A DNA stretch of 64,000 nt from Paenibacillus cymbidii (GCF_004764705.1 NZ_SHLX01000030.1:1-64000), one strand, 5' to 3'; shown: positions 1-10,073, counted from the stretch's first letter. The notes: a model not told the origin generated them from the letters alone. Translations and numbers: made by a program.

Positions 1-124
1 TTCCGCTATAGTAGTCATCGAGTAGGGTTCCTTTCTTGGTGACTTTGACCATCCCGAGAATACCCTACTTTTTTGTTGCCTGGCTAGGCTCCAAATCTTG
101 GTTACACACACTATTGTACGTCAT

Positions 125-313
125 CCCGGCAGGCACCATTAAGCCGGATTTCCCGGCTTATTCCCTCCCTGCGGCCCCGGCAGGCACCATTAAGCCGGAT
201 TTCCCGGCTTATTCCCTCCTTGTGGCCCCGGCAGGCACCATTAAGCCGGATTTCCCGGCTTATTCCCTCCCTGTGGCCCCGGCAGGCACCATTAAGCCGG
301 ATTTCCCGGCTTA
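125..313. repeat. 51-bp tandem repeat, four units, each with a hairpin
   Basis: Units begin at 125, 176, 227 and 278, a period of 51 bp, and the last unit is cut after its hairpin. Units differ at only a few positions near the junction. Each contains TAAGCCGG and CCGGCTTA separated by five bases, giving an 8-bp stem. The array lies just past the stop codon of the GH20 gene, on the downstream side of locus 1. There is no T-run typical of an intrinsic terminator. Because 51 is a multiple of three, an ORF stays open through the array, but I see no start signal or family for it. Confidence 0.9.
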
Positions 314-338
314 ATTATCACGCGGACCGTCACCGCCG

Positions 339-2231
339 CTAGAATCCCCAGCTGAACGACAAGCGGCTGGCGCTTGGCATTCTGCTGTACATGTTGCACA
401 CGACCAAACCCGGCTTCCCGGAATAATACAGCCGCTCCTGCTCCAGCTCGTCAATCTTGTCGATGCAGCCGTTCAAATAGTCGTCAAGCCGCCGAATGGT
501 CGTATCCATTCGCGCCAGCAGCCCCCCGTAACGGATGTCGAGAACCTCCCAGCCGAGCGGTTTGTTGATCTCCATCCACAGCTGCCGGTGATTGATGCGC
601 AGCTCGCCGATCCCCTCGATGAGCGCAGGAAGGACCGAATCCATGAACGAACGCAACCGTTCCCGGTCGCCGGCGTGATACGCTTCGTAAAGCTCGATGC
701 CGAGCTCCGCTTTATCCGCCAGCACGGAAGCGATATTGCCCATAAACCGGAACAAAAATTTCCACTCGGCGTTCGCCGCCTCCCGTGCGCGCAAACGGTC
801 GGCAAGCTCGCGATAATGCTGTTTCATGCCCAACCCTTCGATGTTTTTGTCGAACAGCCCGGCAAGCGGATCCTGCCACAACAAATACTTCGAAGGGTTG
901 GCCGGCCGGTAACGAGTTTCCGGCTCCAGGCCCGGCGGCCTGTCCAGCCAGGTAAATTCCAGGAAATCGTCCATGTCTCCGCCGGTGCAGAAGGCGAAAC
1001 GCTTCTTCAGCTTCTCCATGTCAAGCTCGCGGGAATAACCATGCTCCGCAAACAACTGAAAGCCGAGCAAATGGCCGTACAGGTTGCTTTCCACGCCGCC
1101 GTCTCCCCAGATCGTAGCGAACACCTCGTCAATCCCTTCCGACTTGCATGCCCGAAGCGCGGCGTTCGTCGCCAGGAACGTTTTGTCGTAATCGATCGCG
1201 AACCCGCTCCAGCCCCAGATGCCGCCCGCAAATATCGGATTTTGGCCGAAAGCCTGATGCTTGCGAATAAATTCCCGGTAGAAATGCTCGTCATGATGAT
1301 AATAATCCCAAAACACCAGCTGCATCTGTTTCGGCGCGCCGTCGATCGCTTCCTGCGGTATTTGAATGGACAAATCAAAATAGGCGCCTTTCGGGGAGGC
1401 CGCCCGGAAATACATGTCGCTCCAAATCATCGGCTGCAAACCGAGCTTGTCGACAATCTGAATGACGCGGTGCAAGTGCTCGTTCATGATCTCCGCTTTA
1501 TTGCGGTATCCGTTCTGCAGCAAATATTTCCCTTGCCCCAGCTTCCAGGCTTCGTCCATGCCGATATGAATCCGCTTCGACCGGAAAGGGGCCGTGGCGG
1601 ATTTGATCATGCGCTCGATAAATTCATACGTCGGTTCATAGCCGACAAGCAGCGTGTCGTCGTCATCCTTCAGCTTGCTGTACCGATCCCACTTCAGCAC
1701 GTCGATCAGATGCGCCAGCGTCTGAATGCACGGAATCATCTCGATCCCCAATTGATCGGCAAACCGGTCGCATTCCCTCAGCTCGTCTTCGCTATATTTC
1801 CCGCGCATATAGCCGAAATACGGCTCCTCTTCGACCTCGTAAGAATCTTCGCAATAAAGCATCATCATATTGAGGCCCATCAGGGACATATAGGTCAATA
1901 CTTTTTTTACGTTCGCTACATTGATGACGGCGTTGCCTTGACTGACATCGAACATGATACCGTTGGTCGCAAATTGCGGGGTTTCTTCGGTTTTCCATTC
2001 CACCTCATCCATATGCTCCAGCAGCAGCCCCAAAGCGCGAAAAAAATGAATCTTCCGCTCATAGGAGATGGTGGCCGAGCTCGCGTTTTTTTCGACCGTT
2101 AACGGCTCGGCATCATGACGTTTCACATATACCGGGAATCCGCCCTCGGCGACCTCAAATGGCAGTTTTTTCGCCAAGATCCGGATGCCGTCATTCAGAT
2201 CGGCCGTATCGCCTTTAAAGTCGAGCCTCAC
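339..2231 (-). CDS. GH20-family beta-N-acetylhexosaminidase-like glycoside hydrolase
   Basis: This 630-residue protein resembles bacterial GH20 exo-hexosaminidases, which remove terminal N-acetylhexosamine from the non-reducing end. A small N-terminal alpha/beta domain covers about residues 1-85 and a TIM barrel follows. The segment HIGMDEAW places the Asp-Glu pair expected for substrate-assisted catalysis at about residues 226-227. No signal peptide is visible, so it should act in the cytoplasm on imported oligosaccharides. The start is GTG, 10 nt or so after a GGGAGGGG ribosome site. It is the last gene of importer locus 1 and is separated from the AraC-type regulator by about 200 bp, where a weak promoter (TTGGAT, 18 nt, TATGTT) may allow separate expression. 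The exact sugar preference is unknown. Confidence 0.8.
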   Translation of the reverse strand: MRLDFKGDTADLNDGIRILAKKLPFEVAEGGFPVYVKRHDAEPLTVEKNASSATISYERKIHFFRALGLLLEHMDEVEWKTEETPQFATNGIMFDVSQGNAVINVANVKKVLTYMSLMGLNMMMLYCEDSYEVEEEPYFGYMRGKYSEDELRECDRFADQLGIEMIPCIQTLAHLIDVLKWDRYSKLKDDDDTLLVGYEPTYEFIERMIKSATAPFRSKRIHIGMDEAWKLGQGKYLLQNGYRNKAEIMNEHLHRVIQIVDKLGLQPMIWSDMYFRAASPKGAYFDLSIQIPQEAIDGAPKQMQLVFWDYYHHDEHFYREFIRKHQAFGQNPIFAGGIWGWSGFAIDYDKTFLATNAALRACKSEGIDEVFATIWGDGGVESNLYGHLLGFQLFAEHGYSRELDMEKLKKRFAFCTGGDMDDFLEFTWLDRPPGLEPETRYRPANPSKYLLWQDPLAGLFDKNIEGLGMKQHYRELADRLRAREAANAEWKFLFRFMGNIASVLADKAELGIELYEAYHAGDRERLRSFMDSVLPALIEGIGELRINHRQLWMEINKPLGWEVLDIRYGGLLARMDTTIRRLDDYLNGCIDKIDELEQERLYYSGKPGLVVCNMYSRMPSASRLSFSWGF

Positions 2232-2432
2232 CTATACCCCTCCCATTCGTTCCCCTTCATCACTTAACATATTCATTTTTCCATTCGCAATCCAACGTTT
2301 TTCACAGTTCGACTGCGCGCATTCTCATAGGCAACGAAAATTCGGAAGCAATCGCTCGCCGCAGCCACTTTTCTGGATTTTCCTGAGGATTTGCTCATGT
2401 TGCGCCTTTGTCGGCGCATTGCATGCTCTCAT

Positions 2433-4688
2433 TCAATCGCCTTTGAATTTCCCCGGCGTGATGCCGGTATACTTTTTGAACAGCCTCGTAAACGTGATCG
2501 TATTCTCATAGCCGACAAGCGCCGCCGCTTCTTTGACGCTCAAATCCTGTTTGGCCATATGCTCCTGGGCTTTTTGCATGCGCACTTTCTGGATGTACTC
2601 CAGCAGTCCTTCGCCCGTTTGTTGTTTGAAAAATTTGGATAAATACGGCAAACTAACCTGCATCCGGTCGGCAATCATCGATACGCTCAAATCCGGGTTG
2701 CGGAAATTTTCCTCGATGAACGAAATCGTATTGTCCTTCAAATAATTTTCATGGATTTGTTCTTTCCGCGAGGCATAAGCTTCGATTTCGTCCAATATCG
2801 CCCGAATCTCCTTGTCCAGCTGCGGCAGCGTCCGGCAATTGACCAGCCTGTCGATCGGACTGAGTGCGGTCAGAAACGATTTGTCCAGCACGACGTTGAA
2901 TTCGCCGATCGTGGTGATCACGGTGTTGATCAACCCGAACATATTGCATTTGACAATGTCCACCGGCACTTGCGCATAAAACGCCGTGTCGCCGATCAAC
3001 TCGTGAATGATCTGTTTCGCTCCCTGAAAATCGCCGGCTCTCACATAATTCGCAAACTGGCGCTCCTTGACCCGGAACCGCTCGTTGCCCGTGATATGCT
3101 CCTGCTTGCGGTGCTGGATGTCGTCGTAATGGATCACGCTTTCGCTGCCGAAAATCAGCCGGTACTCGATCGCGTCCATCGCTTCGTTATAAGCGGACTT
3201 GATTCCTTCCAGCGAACGATGCGTGCTGCTGACCGAAACGGTGAAGACGATACCGAATTTGCTCGAAATGATTCGTTTCGCTTGTTCGGCGATATGCAGC
3301 AGCTCCTTTTTGGCATCGCCGCTGTCCGCAGGATCGAAGTTGACCAAACAGACGATGAATTGATCGACTTCCACGACGTATCCCGCGTGACTTTGCCGAA
3401 CCAGATCCTCGACGGTATTTTTCGTCATGAAAAAAATCAGGTCTTCCCCTCGTTCATAAGCAATGTCTTCCATATAAAAAAGCAAAACGGCAAACCGGTC
3501 CGACACAAAATACGGCCTGTAGTAGTCGTGCATATCCGCGGCTGTCAAATGGTCGTCGGGTTTGCCTTTCATCAGTCGAATCAGGTAATAATCGCGCAAG
3601 GAGCTGTTTTGCCGATCGACTTTCTGCTCCATCTGTTTATTTTCCGCTACGATATGGGTGACGGTTTCTTCGATAAACTTGTATTCGCTCGCGCGAGCGT
3701 CACGGGCAATACCCGATTTGTGAGTGATGACACGCAATAGACGATGGATCGGCCGGTAGTTGTGGCGGGAAAAGATGTAGACGAGACAACCGCTAATCGC
3801 CAGCGTAATCGCAAACGCGACGACGGTCAGTCGTTTGATCGCCGACGCCTTTTGCATAAACAATTCCCGGGGGACGAGTGACACGTATTTCCAGTTGGCA
3901 ACCTGCGAAGGAACAGTGTAGGCGACCATCTCCCGACCGGCGTAATCGAGCTTCACCGCCTCCTGATTGCGAAGCAGCCCGTAATCGATCGTCTCGCTGA
4001 ATCGCGTCGGCTCCGAGGTGTACATCAGCCGATTCTGATCGTCGACGATCAGAATCGTTTGCTCATGCCGCCACTCGCTGACATCCAACTGAAACACGAT
4101 CGTTCCCATCGCATCCTCCGGATGAATCGAAGCGTAAGGCACGAGCGGTTTGACAAACACGATCGAATCGTCTATCGGCAAGTAGCCCTTGACAGCCGGC
4201 CGCAGGACATTCGTTTTCCATTCCTCCGGACTGATGTGGCTGAACTGATAATTTTGCGAGTAATAAAACTCGGGATCGTGCACGCCGTTCGAGGCCAGGA
4301 TGGAATTCGACTGGTACAAATAAATATAGAAGCGGCTGATGAACTTGTTCGCCAGCATGTACGTGCGGAATTCGTTGCTCAGCCAATACTTGTTATAGCT
4401 ATGAATCGGATCTTCGTCGTCGGTTACGTACAACAGCCCTCTGATTCTGGAATCGAGCTCGATCGTAATCGCCAGCCGCTCGATGTCCCGCAACCGGCTG
4501 TCCATGCTTTGCTCGACCTGCCGGAGAATCGAATCGTCCGAACGGGCGATTTCGCTTTCGATGATGGCCATCGACTTGAAATAAATGACCGCGCAAAACA
4601 AGACGGGAATGAACAGGATGAGCAGATAGGGAACCACAAAGGAAAACAACGTCCGGTTGTTGTGCAGAAATCGTTTGAATTCAGGCAT
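2433..4688 (-). CDS. Membrane-anchored AraC-family sensor-regulator of locus 1
   Basis: The protein has 751 residues. A first membrane helix lies at about residues 13-37, then a roughly 250-residue extracytoplasmic Cache-like sensor, and a second helix near 290-310. A cytoplasmic linker follows, and the C-terminal 100 residues carry two helix-turn-helix motifs of AraC type (ending ...GITPGKFKGD). Proteins of this layout sense a ligand outside the cell and bind DNA directly, usually controlling the neighbouring sugar importer. It follows GH36 in the same minus-strand run. A GGGGGAGTGA ribosome site precedes the ATG. The ligand is unknown; the linked GH36 and GH20 genes suggest a galactoside or hexosaminide. 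Confidence 0.85.
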   Translation of the reverse strand: MPEFKRFLHNNRTLFSFVVPYLLILFIPVLFCAVIYFKSMAIIESEIARSDDSILRQVEQSMDSRLRDIERLAITIELDSRIRGLLYVTDDEDPIHSYNKYWLSNEFRTYMLANKFISRFYIYLYQSNSILASNGVHDPEFYYSQNYQFSHISPEEWKTNVLRPAVKGYLPIDDSIVFVKPLVPYASIHPEDAMGTIVFQLDVSEWRHEQTILIVDDQNRLMYTSEPTRFSETIDYGLLRNQEAVKLDYAGREMVAYTVPSQVANWKYVSLVPRELFMQKASAIKRLTVVAFAITLAISGCLVYIFSRHNYRPIHRLLRVITHKSGIARDARASEYKFIEETVTHIVAENKQMEQKVDRQNSSLRDYYLIRLMKGKPDDHLTAADMHDYYRPYFVSDRFAVLLFYMEDIAYERGEDLIFFMTKNTVEDLVRQSHAGYVVEVDQFIVCLVNFDPADSGDAKKELLHIAEQAKRIISSKFGIVFTVSVSSTHRSLEGIKSAYNEAMDAIEYRLIFGSESVIHYDDIQHRKQEHITGNERFRVKERQFANYVRAGDFQGAKQIIHELIGDTAFYAQVPVDIVKCNMFGLINTVITTIGEFNVVLDKSFLTALSPIDRLVNCRTLPQLDKEIRAILDEIEAYASRKEQIHENYLKDNTISFIEENFRNPDLSVSMIADRMQVSLPYLSKFFKQQTGEGLLEYIQKVRMQKAQEHMAKQDLSVKEAAALVGYENTITFTRLFKKYTGITPGKFKGD

Positions 4689-4756
4689 TTGCAGTCACTC
4701 CCCCACCCATCGCTCAAATAACCCGAATGGTTTGGCCGCACGATAAGCCGCGCCGC

Positions 4757-6961
4757 TTATTCACCCGTTGCCCTGGCAAGCTCCAGCAGTTCCTGGCCGT
4801 ATGCGGGAAGCGCCAATACCAAGGCGCCGTTCTGCAGCTGCTTGCCGGTGAACGTACCGAGGGCGGCGGAACCGAGAAGCGCATGCACCCGGTACGTGTG
4901 CGTTTCGTCTACCCAGGGAATGACGATCGGACGACGCTCCGCTCCATGACTGCCCCTGATGACAACAACGGCCCCTTCGCCGCTGCCGTTCAGCTTGCCC
5001 CACCAATGCCAATCGGTATCGGTCGGTTCCGGCACGCCGCTGTATTGGAAGTGGCGGTATATGCCGTAGTCGCGCTGCAGCCGCGCAAGCAGATCGAAGC
5101 GTTGCCGGTAATGCGCCGCATGCTCTTCCGTCAGCGAAGATAGATCCCCGGCATACAGCAGCGGCGCGCCCATCAGCCAGCTGCATAGTTGCCGGTCCTG
5201 CACGTCCGGTGTCAGGCTGCCGCGCACGCTGATCGTGGCCGCGCCGTAATAATTGATCGAACAGAGCGGCAGCCCGCGGTGCGCGTACAATCGCATACGG
5301 GCGTTGAAGCAGCCGCGAATCAATCCCTGGCGCAGCGTCTCAGGATCGAACCGATCCAGTTCGAAAAAACGCCTGCTCTGATGACCGGCCCCGGAGTAGT
5401 CGTTGGGCGGAATGTGATACATGCCCGCATGTCGCAACGCCGCAATATCGCAAGGAGTACCGGGAGTACCCCAATAAATTTCATGGGTCAATTCGGGAAC
5501 CGCGCCCGGGGCCCGCTCGCTCACCAGTCGTTGCGCCTCGAGCAGCCCCCGCAGCCCTCTGAGCAGCGACTCCTTGCGCGTTCGGCTCTCGTGCCCGTCC
5601 GCAATATCGCCGAATTTCACATTCGTAAAGTCCTGCTTGAAATGGATTGCGCCGTATGCTCCGGCGAGCGCCGCCAAATCGTCGGCGTAATAATAGCGCC
5701 ACGGGCTGGCGAAGCTCATGCCGTACCCGTCGATGCGTTTCAGCAGCGGCAACACTTCCGCGCGCGGCATGGCCGTCATATCCTTGGAGTCCGGATCGCG
5801 GAAACACGACACCCACAGCCCAAGCTGCAGTCCGCACGATCGGATGAACGCGCTGGTGGCGTGAAAGTCCGGAAACTTGTTCGTATCGGGTTCCGTCCCA
5901 AGCAGCCCGCGCTGCCAGCCTTGATCGAGAATGATCGTCGCAAACCCGCATTTCGCCGCAATGCCCGCTTGCTCGCGCACAATCGCGTCGTCGATCCGGT
6001 TGCCGAAGTTGCTCCAGGAGCACCACGCCGGCGCCAGCTTCTCGACGGGAGGCGCGCTTACGCCCAGCTCGCGCTGCAGGAACGGGACGAAATCGCGTTC
6101 GACCGTTCGGTCGAGCGGCCGCGAGATGCCGGCCCCCGTGTCGACAGCGGTTCCATAATAAGCATACAGGAAAACCGCTTCGCTAACGAACGTTTCTCCC
6201 GGGGCAAGCACCCATTCGAAGTGGCTGTCGGCATAGCCGGTTCCGCCCGAGTCGTTCATTTCCCGCAAGGCGGACGGCACTTCGCTGCACACAAGCACTC
6301 CTCTCGTATGTTCGGCATTGCCGAATGCCAGTATACTGGACTTGGCGCCGCGCTCGGACGGCGTCAGCTCCACCTGGCTCCTGTTATCGCCCGCCAGCTG
6401 AATGTCGTCAATCAGCAGTTGCTCCAGCTTCAACCAGCCGGGGCTGTCATTGCGAACTTCGATCCGCTTGCGGACGGCGGCGTCGGACGGATACGCTTCG
6501 TACACGAGCGCGACCGCGAACGATCCGTGTCCCGGCAACGGCCAGCCGTTCATGGCGAAACGATGGCGCTCGATTCCGCGTTCGTCCGTTTCCCGCTCAT
6601 GGGTCACCGTCATTGGCTTCATGCGGGCGTCGCAGCCGGAACCGTCGACGGAGAGCGGCTCGCCCCAGGCGGCGGAATCGTCATGATAGACGCCCTGTTC
6701 GGTAACCGCCAAAAAGTCCGTTTCTGTAAATGCAGCCGTCGTCTCAATGACCGGCGCCTTCTCCTTGTCGATGCCCCGGGGCGGAGCATCGACCGTTCGT
6801 TGCTTCACCTGAAAAGAAAACTCCTTGCAAGCCGACAGCAGCTCTTCCCCGTCTACGGTCAAACTGACGGTTCCGGCTCCTCCGGCATGAATTTCGATCT
6901 TGCGCCGCAGCCGCTTGCTGCCGAGCGTTATGGCGGTTTTGTCCGCATCCGCTGTCTTCAT
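4757..6961 (-). CDS. GH36-like alpha-galactosidase family protein
   Basis: At 734 residues this matches the size and layout of GH36 (clan GH-D): an N-terminal beta-sandwich to about residue 300, a TIM barrel starting near AWCSWSNFG, and a C-terminal beta domain. The barrel carries LDQGWQ near residue 346 and FKQDF near 441-445. The Asp of KQD, about residue 444, is the expected nucleophile. An Asp in PPNDYSG, near 521, is a possible acid/base. There is no signal peptide, so a cytoplasmic role on imported galactosides is likely. It lies between the M14 peptidase and the AraC-type regulator with short gaps. Other alpha-linked substrates of clan GH-D cannot be excluded. Confidence 0.75.
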   Translation of the reverse strand: MKTADADKTAITLGSKRLRRKIEIHAGGAGTVSLTVDGEELLSACKEFSFQVKQRTVDAPPRGIDKEKAPVIETTAAFTETDFLAVTEQGVYHDDSAAWGEPLSVDGSGCDARMKPMTVTHERETDERGIERHRFAMNGWPLPGHGSFAVALVYEAYPSDAAVRKRIEVRNDSPGWLKLEQLLIDDIQLAGDNRSQVELTPSERGAKSSILAFGNAEHTRGVLVCSEVPSALREMNDSGGTGYADSHFEWVLAPGETFVSEAVFLYAYYGTAVDTGAGISRPLDRTVERDFVPFLQRELGVSAPPVEKLAPAWCSWSNFGNRIDDAIVREQAGIAAKCGFATIILDQGWQRGLLGTEPDTNKFPDFHATSAFIRSCGLQLGLWVSCFRDPDSKDMTAMPRAEVLPLLKRIDGYGMSFASPWRYYYADDLAALAGAYGAIHFKQDFTNVKFGDIADGHESRTRKESLLRGLRGLLEAQRLVSERAPGAVPELTHEIYWGTPGTPCDIAALRHAGMYHIPPNDYSGAGHQSRRFFELDRFDPETLRQGLIRGCFNARMRLYAHRGLPLCSINYYGAATISVRGSLTPDVQDRQLCSWLMGAPLLYAGDLSSLTEEHAAHYRQRFDLLARLQRDYGIYRHFQYSGVPEPTDTDWHWWGKLNGSGEGAVVVIRGSHGAERRPIVIPWVDETHTYRVHALLGSAALGTFTGKQLQNGALVLALPAYGQELLELARATGE

Positions 6962-6988
6962 TGCCTGTCCCCCACTTTATGCGTCCGA

Positions 6989-8239
6989 TTATAATTGCGC
7001 CGCTTGTTCCGCCGGATGCTCGTGCAGCCATTGCAGTACGCTGGCGATCCCGTGATAATGCCGCGTCTGATACTCCTCCAGCATTTGCCGCGTCGTCTCA
7101 TCAACAAGCGACGCCTTCGACTGCTCCCGGCGGTCCCATTCCAGATCGAAGCCGGGGATGCCGGACTCCGCGTACAACCAATGCGGCAAGCTTCCGGCGC
7201 GGCATCCGTAATGGAACTGGATCTTGTACGCTTCGCCGAGTGCAAATCCGTGGCTGTACGCTTTGATCAACTGCAAGCATTTGCCCGTAAACTCGCTGTC
7301 GCCGGCCGCATATTTGGAGGTCAGGAAAGTATCGCCGCAAATGCTGGCAAGCGAATGGAACGAAAATACGCCGCGCGGCGCCGTTTGCCGGATAAACGCC
7401 ATCAACGCCTGCGTTTCCGGCTCGGTGGAAGGAGCTTCTCCTCGATACGTGCTGACGTGCGGATTGCTCGTATCTTGTCCGTACGAATGATCGATCGTCT
7501 CCCAATTCGCCGGAAAATTGCGGTTGATATCGACGCCGTTATAATTCGTGCGCAAATAGGACGGCTCTCCCAACACCTGCAGCTCGCGCATATCGATGTT
7601 GACGGAAGGCAGAACCGCCACCCCGACGTGCCGCAGCAAGTCGGCGTGCTCCCGCAGCAGCCGTTCGATCGCAGGCAGGATCAGCTCCGGCCCCGCTTCG
7701 CCGGCATGCACGAGACCAACGAGGGCGATACAGTTCTGCATGTTGCCGACGAACAGCCCGCTAATCGTGCGTCCGCGGATCGTGCGACCGAAGCTTCTTG
7801 TTGCGACTTGGTCCGCATATGTCGCGGCGAGCCTTTCCATATATCGCTCCACCTTAGCTTGCGGCCACCAGATTTCCGTATCGCGCAAACGCACGGGCAC
7901 CGGTCCTACGGGAATATCGCCACGGTCGCCCGATACCCAATAAGCGTAAGTGCCTCCCACTTTGACGGTACGGTCGGTGTAGCTGTACATCCTGGCGTCG
8001 ACCGCCTCGAGCCGCCCTTCGTAGATCAACTCGGCGTCCGCAACGTCAAGTCCGATGAAATATTCCCCGTAATCGCGGCCGAACTCGAACGCCGGCTCCT
8101 CCTTGCGATAGATCCGGATAACGAGCGGGTCCCGGTCTCCGGGATCGGATTGAAACAGCGGCGTCGTTTTGCCGAAATACAATCGGACGGCTCCCTCTTC
8201 CGCCTTGACACGCAAGTCGAACAGCAGTTTTCTGGCCAT
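6989..8239 (-). CDS. M14-family zinc carboxypeptidase-like protein
   Basis: The 416-residue protein has an N-terminal beta-rich region of about 120 residues followed by an M14 peptidase domain. The zinc ligands appear as HAGE (His178, Glu181) and SFHS (His295). NGVDINRNFP and TYRGEAPSTEPE are typical of the family. Glu366 in GFDLEWD fits the catalytic glutamate. No signal peptide or propeptide is evident, unlike secreted M14 enzymes. It starts 12 bp after the YtcP permease stop and precedes GH36, so it belongs to the importer operon. An inferred role is trimming peptide or amide groups from an imported glycopeptide or amino-sugar substrate. Confidence 0.8.
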   Translation of the reverse strand: MARKLLFDLRVKAEEGAVRLYFGKTTPLFQSDPGDRDPLVIRIYRKEEPAFEFGRDYGEYFIGLDVADAELIYEGRLEAVDARMYSYTDRTVKVGGTYAYWVSGDRGDIPVGPVPVRLRDTEIWWPQAKVERYMERLAATYADQVATRSFGRTIRGRTISGLFVGNMQNCIALVGLVHAGEAGPELILPAIERLLREHADLLRHVGVAVLPSVNIDMRELQVLGEPSYLRTNYNGVDINRNFPANWETIDHSYGQDTSNPHVSTYRGEAPSTEPETQALMAFIRQTAPRGVFSFHSLASICGDTFLTSKYAAGDSEFTGKCLQLIKAYSHGFALGEAYKIQFHYGCRAGSLPHWLYAESGIPGFDLEWDRREQSKASLVDETTRQMLEEYQTRHYHGIASVLQWLHEHPAEQAAQL

Positions 8240-8251
8240 TGCTCATTCCCC

Positions 8252-9133
8252 CTATTCCTTCAGTGAGCCGATCATGACGCCTTTGACAAAATATTTTTGC
8301 AGGAACGGGTACACGAACAGGATCGGCAATGTGGTGACAATAATGGCGGCATATTTGATAATTTGTTTGGCCGCGATCCCGTCCATGTCCGAGGTGCTGA
8401 CCATCGAGAAGTCCACCTTGTTCTGCACCAGAATTTCGCGCAAATACAACTGCATCGGATACAGCTCGCGATCGCGCAAATAAATGCTCGCCGCAAACCA
8501 GGAATTCCATTCGCTTACGGCGTAGAACAGGCCGATGACGGAAATAACCGCCCACGACACCGGCATCACGATGCGGAAAAATACGGTCAAGTCATTGGCG
8601 CCATCCATCTTGGCCGACTCGATCAGTTCATTGGAAATCCCCTGGAAGAACGTTTTCATCACAATAATATTATACGCCGAAATCATGGGGGGCAGCACGA
8701 TCGCCCATATCGTGTTGATCATGCCGAGCTTCTTGATGAGCAGAAACATCGGGATCAAACCGCCGCCGAAAAACATCGTAACTACGATCATCATCATGAT
8801 GAGCTTATTCCACAGCGGCCCTTTCCGGGACAACGTATACGCGGCAAGCGCCGTGCTGCTCAGGCTGAGAATCGTGCCCACCGACACATACGTGAGCGTA
8901 TTTCGGAACCCGTGCCAAATATTTTTGTTCTGAAACACGAGTTTATATCCTGCGGTTGTAAAATCGACCGGATGCCACAAAATGCCGCTTGACGTTGCCA
9001 CGGCGGTCGGGTTGCTGAACGATGCGAACAGCACATAAAGGATCGGATACAACGTGACGGCCATCAGCACGACCATGAATACAAGGTTGAAGCCGTCGAA
9101 CATTTTGCTGCCCAAGCCGGTTCTCATTTTCAT
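8252..9133 (-). CDS. Carbohydrate ABC importer permease, YtcP/LplC type
   Basis: This inner-membrane permease has six predicted membrane segments and the EAA-type loop near the sequence ESAKMDGAND, which docks the ATPase. It ends in the family signature KYFVKGVMIGSLKE. I place the start at the ATG at 9133, which has a GTGAGG ribosome site six bases upstream. A GTG at 9148 is in frame but would overlap the LplB stop codon. It pairs with the LplB-type permease immediately upstream. Confidence 0.9.
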   Translation of the reverse strand: MKMRTGLGSKMFDGFNLVFMVVLMAVTLYPILYVLFASFSNPTAVATSSGILWHPVDFTTAGYKLVFQNKNIWHGFRNTLTYVSVGTILSLSSTALAAYTLSRKGPLWNKLIMMMIVVTMFFGGGLIPMFLLIKKLGMINTIWAIVLPPMISAYNIIVMKTFFQGISNELIESAKMDGANDLTVFFRIVMPVSWAVISVIGLFYAVSEWNSWFAASIYLRDRELYPMQLYLREILVQNKVDFSMVSTSDMDGIAAKQIIKYAAIIVTTLPILFVYPFLQKYFVKGVMIGSLKE

Positions 9134-9141
9134 AACAGACC

Positions 9142-10047
9142 TCACCACAAGCTGGTTTCATTCGTTTTTTGGCCGATCTTGTTCGCTATCACAAGCAGGA
9201 TAAAGTTAATGACCGCGTTAAACAAGCCGATCGCCGTGCTGTAGCTGTAATCCGCCTGCTCCAGCCCCCTGCGGTATACGTACGTGGAAATGACGTCGGC
9301 CGTATCGTAGACGAGCGGATTGTAAAGCAGCATGACTTTCTCCCAGCCGACGGACAGCAGCCTGCCCATTTGCAAAATCAACAAAATGACGATGACCGGC
9401 GCGATCGCGGGCAATGTAATATGACGAATCTTCGTATATCGACCGGCGCCGTCCATCTCCGCCGCCTCGTACAAATGCGGATTGACGGTGGAAAGGGCCG
9501 CCAAATAAATGATCGTGCCCCAGCCAAGCTCCGTCCAAATACTCGAGGACACAAAAATGGTGCGAAACAGCCCGGGATTCGACAGCAACGAGGCGCGTTC
9601 GCCGCCGAACATGGCAATGATGTCGTTGATCAATCCGTCGGAACTCGTCATGTCGATGACGATGCCGCAGATGACCACCGTTGAAATAAAATGCGGCAAA
9701 TAGCTGATCGTTTGCACAAACCGCTTGAATAAATCCTTCCCCAGCTCATTGATGAGCAGCGCCAGCAGAATCGGCGCCGGAAAACCGAAGATCAGGCTGT
9801 AGAAGCTCAGCAGAAACGTGTTTTTCACCAGGCGCCAAAAGTAGTAGCTGTTGATGAAATCGCTGAAATGCTGCAACCCGACCCACTTGCTTCCCGCGAT
9901 CCCGAGGCCCGGGCTAAAATCCTGGAACGCAATGACCGCCCCGTACATCGGCATGTAATGAAATACAACGTAGTATATCACCAGCGGAGCTACCATCAGG
10001 TATAAATATTTGTACTTGGCGAAATCCTTGCGTAACGTTGTCAGCAT
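9142..10047 (-). CDS. Carbohydrate ABC importer permease, LplB type
   Basis: A typical LplB permease of about 301 residues: one N-terminal helix, the conserved segment YVVFHYMPMYG, the EAA loop around YEAAEMDGAG, and a C-terminal membrane segment near NAVINFILLVIANK. It forms the membrane channel with YtcP. The ATG at 10047 follows an AAGGAG site by 10 nt. A TTG at 10068 is a possible longer start. The gene comes after a strong hairpin that separates it from the binding-protein gene. Confidence 0.9.
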   Translation of the reverse strand: MLTTLRKDFAKYKYLYLMVAPLVIYYVVFHYMPMYGAVIAFQDFSPGLGIAGSKWVGLQHFSDFINSYYFWRLVKNTFLLSFYSLIFGFPAPILLALLINELGKDLFKRFVQTISYLPHFISTVVICGIVIDMTSSDGLINDIIAMFGGERASLLSNPGLFRTIFVSSSIWTELGWGTIIYLAALSTVNPHLYEAAEMDGAGRYTKIRHITLPAIAPVIVILLILQMGRLLSVGWEKVMLLYNPLVYDTADVISTYVYRRGLEQADYSYSTAIGLFNAVINFILLVIANKIGQKTNETSLW

Positions 10048-10073
10048 GCGCTTCCCGCTCCTTGCCAAGAATA

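Noticed and set aside
1-52. A reading frame on the minus strand that starts ATG at 52 and runs off the left edge (17 codons)
   Set aside because: Too short to identify, with only a weak ribosome-like sequence upstream. It may be the start of a real gene, but the window does not show enough.
36-314. 92-residue plus-strand ORF through the 51-bp repeats
   Set aside because: Its length follows from the repeat period being a multiple of three; there is no ribosome site and no family resemblance.
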